Virus record (IMG/VR): IMGVR_UViG_3300000228_000020
Coordinates: 1-28,332 of that record
Strand: one strand, 5' to 3'
DNA length: 28,332 nucleotides
From: a virus
The notes under the pieces are model-generated. The model saw nothing but the letters and a program-made list of their open reading frames with translations, was not told the origin of the DNA and did not search any database. A program made the translations under genes and the position numbers. Shown here piece after piece: positions 25,193 to 28,332 of this stretch; the first letter of the stretch is position 1, and each line of letters starts with the position of its first letter.

Positions 25193-28100
25193 TTATCTTA
25201 AAGAAATTGTTTCATTTTCATTTGAAAAATTCATTGTCATTTTTATTAATCCATTTTCAATATTTTCTTTTTCTGATATATTATCAAAAATCAATCTGAT
25301 TACTAAAAATTTATCTCTAAAATTTTCCATTTCTATCCAATCTTTATCATAATCAATTGTATTATTATTTATAATTTTATCAATATAATAATCAGATTGT
25401 AAAAGTTGTAAATCAGAAGTAAAAATAGATTCATCATATTTTATTCTAATATCTCTTAATTCATTTATAGACCAATTTTTTTCGTTTCTATCAACAATTA
25501 TTTCATTGTTAGTTAGGTTATCAACTTGTTCATATATATAATTTTCAGTAATAATTTTATTTTTTACTTTTATATTTAATAAACCTGAACATTGTCTTGA
25601 ATTATAAGCTATAAATTTATTAAAAAAAATATCATCTACATCTATAAATTCTTTTGAATTTTTATCAAATAATTTTACTACTGTTGAAAATACCAAATGT
25701 TCCCATATTTTTGTAGCTAAAGGATTTGACAAAGATACATATTCTAAAATAAAAGGATTTGTTTTATCATAAAAAGTTTGATAATGTCCTTTTTTATTAT
25801 GTTTCCATATATTGTCATTTCCATATACCCAAGAATAAAAGTTATTTGAAGTATTAATGTAGAAATTAGGTAAGTAAGAATGCCAAGAAATCCATTTATT
25901 CTCTTTTAATGAATAACTTATAGTCCAAGAATTATTAGCTTGAATAGGATTATCTAACAATTCTCCTTCAATATATTTATCTTCTGTAACTGAATATGGT
26001 ATATCTACAATAATAGTTTCTGTTGTATAATAACCAGGAACAGTTACAACTGATAGACACACTATATCTTCTGTTGTATAACTCCAACTTCCTTCTGTAT
26101 CAGTTTTAAAAATGAAACTATTTTTTTTAATACACTTATTTAATATGTATGTTTCAGTATCATATTCATTATCACTAATCAATGTTTTAAATTCTGTTGT
26201 ACCATCACAATTTATCCAATTTAATTTGCTGCTACAAATAACACTTAAACATTGTGTAACAAGTGTTATAGTATTAACAAATTCACATGTATCATCTACA
26301 GCCGTTATTGTTTTTTCAGGATTCCATATTTGTATCTCTCTAGGTTCTTTTTTAATTTTAATTACATTTTTACTAAATTTCATTCTACAATCCACTAATC
26401 CTTCATAACTCCAACCATTTAATAGTTCATTTTGGATAATTTGATTAAAAGTTTTAAAATAAATTACTTGTCCATTGCTAATACATAATTTGATACCTGG
26501 GTTATCTGTTACAATTGAGTTAGGTATAAAATCTTTTTTTGTAAAAATTATTCTTTCTTTTTTACTATCATAAGTAGATATAAAACCTGTCCCAAAAAGG
26601 TTTGAAGGATTATCTTGATTAAATATTTTATTCTTTATTTCTATATTGTTTCTAAAATAATTAGAGATGCCTGTATCACTAATAGGTTTCAATTGTGTTC
26701 CTTGAAATTGATAAATTTTATTTTCATTTTCACTTGGAAAAAATACGCCATGAGGAGTTTTAATTAATCCCCATTTATGATTACTCCCAGCACTACTCCC
26801 ATTATCATCATCTATTATTTTTCTTTCAGGTATTTCTCCAAAACTACCTGTACCGATAAAAGATACTAATTGGTCAGTAACTCTTTCTTGAAAATTTCTT
26901 GGTATTTGATAAAGAGCTTCTATAGTATGTATAAATAAATCATTATTTATTTTAAATATATTAGTAATTTCACCTGTTTCTCCAGTAATATCTTTATAAT
27001 TATTTGGTAGAAAAACTCTATAATTATCACTCAATTCTTCTTGGAAAGACGTTTCAGACCAATGCCATCTATGTGGGAAATTCTCTTGACAATCAGAACA
27101 ACAATCATAAGTTTGTGGTAGAGCATAATATTTAATAATACCTTTGTTTACATTATGGTCATTATTAAGCATAAATAAAACAGGAGTAGAAATTTTATTA
27201 TATAACCATCTAAAGTTTTCATATCTTAATATTTTTTTTGCGAAATAAGTTTCTTCTGGACTATCAAAAGGTATAGTATAATCTCTGTATCTATAAAAAG
27301 GTCCTACACCATCTAAATTTTCTTTAATTCTTTCTACAGCAAGTAAATATGGATATTTATCTGGTCTATTGTTAGTAAAAGGTTTTAAAGGTTTCAAGTA
27401 ATTTATAGTATTATCATTTATATTAACTCTTAAGGAAGCATTCAATGTTGTTTCAAACCAGAAGTCTCCTAATACTTCTGCATACCATTTATGAGTATCA
27501 TCAGCATAATATAATTGTTCTTTTGGTTTAAATAAATCAGGTTCGTAAAAACATTGTTGATAAGGTATATCAAACAGTGTAAAATTTAAACCTTTAGCCC
27601 ATCTATCTGTATATGCTTTAGCAAATTCTTCTATCTTAATGTGAGCAGCTTGAACATTTAATGCTACAGCAAAAGAAGCTCCGATAGCAGCTATAGAAGC
27701 AGCAACTAAAGCTAAAGCAGGAGCTGTTCCTGCTCCAAATGTATATATAGTAATTATTACAGCAACTATAATAGCTAGAGCTGCCCATACATAATCCATA
27801 AAAGATTGTTTCAATAATCTTCTTGCTTGTATTGAATATCCATAAACATGAGTACTGTGTCTTAATGGTACTATGTGGGTATCTCCATGATAAGATTCAT
27901 AGACAGAAGATGTGTACATAGCATTATCATAAGCATAATAAGGATTTGTTCTAAAGTTTGAATAAAAAAAATCGTTTTGTTTTTTTATATATACATAAGG
28001 ATATTTTACTTCAGTTTGTTTATAACTATTCAAATCAATAAGAGGGTCTTTTTTACTCAATACTAAACTTTTGTTATCATTGCTCAAATTAGTTATGATA

Positions 28101-28321
28101 CTGACTTCATTACTATGAGTTGCTGATGATACTGCATCTAAATCGAATAAATCAGAATCAACATTATCAACAAAAAATTTATTATCATCTGAAGGATGGT
28201 ATTCTACTTCAACACATTTTGTTAATTGTTTAAAAGTAAAACCATCATCATCTTTTGTATGATTACTTAATGTATCAGGTGCAGAATTAGCAGAACTTTC
28301 ATCATCTACATTTTCTACCAT
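25193..28321 (-). CDS. Tail hub / tail stabilization ('muzzle'-type) protein, 1042 residues
   Basis: The N-terminal 70 residues are acidic and serine/asparagine-rich. A hydrophobic stretch at about 179-224 (VWAALAIIVAVIITIYTFGA, then PALALVAASIAAIGASFAVA) could form two membrane helices. From about 430 to 640 the pattern of short beta strands and phrases such as KWGLIKTPHGVFFPSENENK, IYQFQG and FISTYDSKKERIIFTKKDF resembles the propeller-like tail stabilization/nozzle proteins of podophages and the 'stabilization protein' annotated in crAss-like phages. C407, C408, C411, H417 and H420 form a possible metal site. The last 400 residues are beta-rich and asparagine-rich. In known podoviral tails such proteins close the DNA channel and open on host contact. 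The gene is the first of the visible - strand operon; the ATG is 11 bases from the window edge, so the upstream gene is not seen. Confidence 0.6.
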   Translation of the reverse strand: MVENVDDESSANSAPDTLSNHTKDDDGFTFKQLTKCVEVEYHPSDDNKFFVDNVDSDLFDLDAVSSATHSNEVSIITNLSNDNKSLVLSKKDPLIDLNSYKQTEVKYPYVYIKKQNDFFYSNFRTNPYYAYDNAMYTSSVYESYHGDTHIVPLRHSTHVYGYSIQARRLLKQSFMDYVWAALAIIVAVIITIYTFGAGTAPALALVAASIAAIGASFAVALNVQAAHIKIEEFAKAYTDRWAKGLNFTLFDIPYQQCFYEPDLFKPKEQLYYADDTHKWYAEVLGDFWFETTLNASLRVNINDNTINYLKPLKPFTNNRPDKYPYLLAVERIKENLDGVGPFYRYRDYTIPFDSPEETYFAKKILRYENFRWLYNKISTPVLFMLNNDHNVNKGIIKYYALPQTYDCCSDCQENFPHRWHWSETSFQEELSDNYRVFLPNNYKDITGETGEITNIFKINNDLFIHTIEALYQIPRNFQERVTDQLVSFIGTGSFGEIPERKIIDDDNGSSAGSNHKWGLIKTPHGVFFPSENENKIYQFQGTQLKPISDTGISNYFRNNIEIKNKIFNQDNPSNLFGTGFISTYDSKKERIIFTKKDFIPNSIVTDNPGIKLCISNGQVIYFKTFNQIIQNELLNGWSYEGLVDCRMKFSKNVIKIKKEPREIQIWNPEKTITAVDDTCEFVNTITLVTQCLSVICSSKLNWINCDGTTEFKTLISDNEYDTETYILNKCIKKNSFIFKTDTEGSWSYTTEDIVCLSVVTVPGYYTTETIIVDIPYSVTEDKYIEGELLDNPIQANNSWTISYSLKENKWISWHSYLPNFYINTSNNFYSWVYGNDNIWKHNKKGHYQTFYDKTNPFILEYVSLSNPLATKIWEHLVFSTVVKLFDKNSKEFIDVDDIFFNKFIAYNSRQCSGLLNIKVKNKIITENYIYEQVDNLTNNEIIVDRNEKNWSINELRDIRIKYDESIFTSDLQLLQSDYYIDKIINNNTIDYDKDWIEMENFRDKFLVIRLIFDNISEKENIENGLIKMTMNFSNENETISLR

Positions 28322-28332
28322 ACAACCATTAA

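Noticed and set aside
26238-26269. 9-bp inverted repeat (ATAACACTT / AAGTGTTAT) within the tail protein gene
   Set aside because: Loop of 14 bases, A/T-rich arms and location inside coding sequence make chance the simplest explanation.
26112-26408. 98-residue open frame on the + strand opposite the tail protein gene
   Set aside because: Fully antisense to a long conserved-looking frame, with no features of its own.
1-28332. CRISPR arrays, tRNA genes, integrase or insertion sequences
   Set aside because: No regularly spaced repeats, no cloverleaf with a TTC-type arm, and no recombinase or transposase motif were seen; small structured RNAs could still be missed by eye.

Overview
The window looks like part of the genome of a tailed phage of the crAss-like group (Crassvirales), which infect Bacteroidota. 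The assignment rests on protein motifs read by eye, not on a database search. The DNA is very AT-rich, genes are packed tightly, and every complete gene opens with ATG in an A/T-rich leader without a strong Shine-Dalgarno sequence, as is usual for Bacteroidota and their phages. The decisive signal is a 4327-residue protein carrying the two-barrel RNA polymerase signature of crAss-like virion RNA polymerases: an RIPT motif, then DYDID about 39 residues later. It is flanked by other very large proteins and a tail protein.

Layout. Positions 1-2711 (+ strand) hold the end of one gene and seven small genes: a MazG-like nucleotide pyrophosphohydrolase, an unknown 105-residue protein, a membrane-anchored coiled-coil protein with a spanin-like plan, and four small proteins, three of them with cysteine clusters. 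Positions 2712-2795 are the junction of two convergent transcription blocks, marked by a perfect 18-bp stem hairpin that probably terminates transcription from both sides. Positions 2796-28321 (- strand) are five long genes read leftward. In order of transcription they are a tail hub/stabilization ('muzzle'-type) protein of 1042 residues, an 815-residue and a 696-residue virion protein, the 4327-residue RNA polymerase and metallopeptidase polyprotein, and a 1608-residue protein with a membrane segment. Gaps between them are 3-11 bases, except 29 bases before the last gene, where a Bacteroidota-like -7 box can be read.

How the parts may work together. In characterised crAss-like phages the giant proteins are packed in the virion and enter the cell with the DNA; the polymerase then transcribes early genes. 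The clustering of tail nozzle, putative cargo proteins, polymerase and a membrane-active protein fits one late 'injection and early transcription' module. The unusual point is that polymerase and an HEVIH zincin-like domain lie in one uninterrupted reading frame, which suggests proteolytic maturation or a peptidase delivered into the host. The + strand genes are probably accessory metabolism and lysis or host-takeover genes. No tRNA, CRISPR array, integrase, insertion sequence or attachment site was recognised. Apart from the 84-base junction at 2712-2795, no gap between genes exceeds 46 bases.
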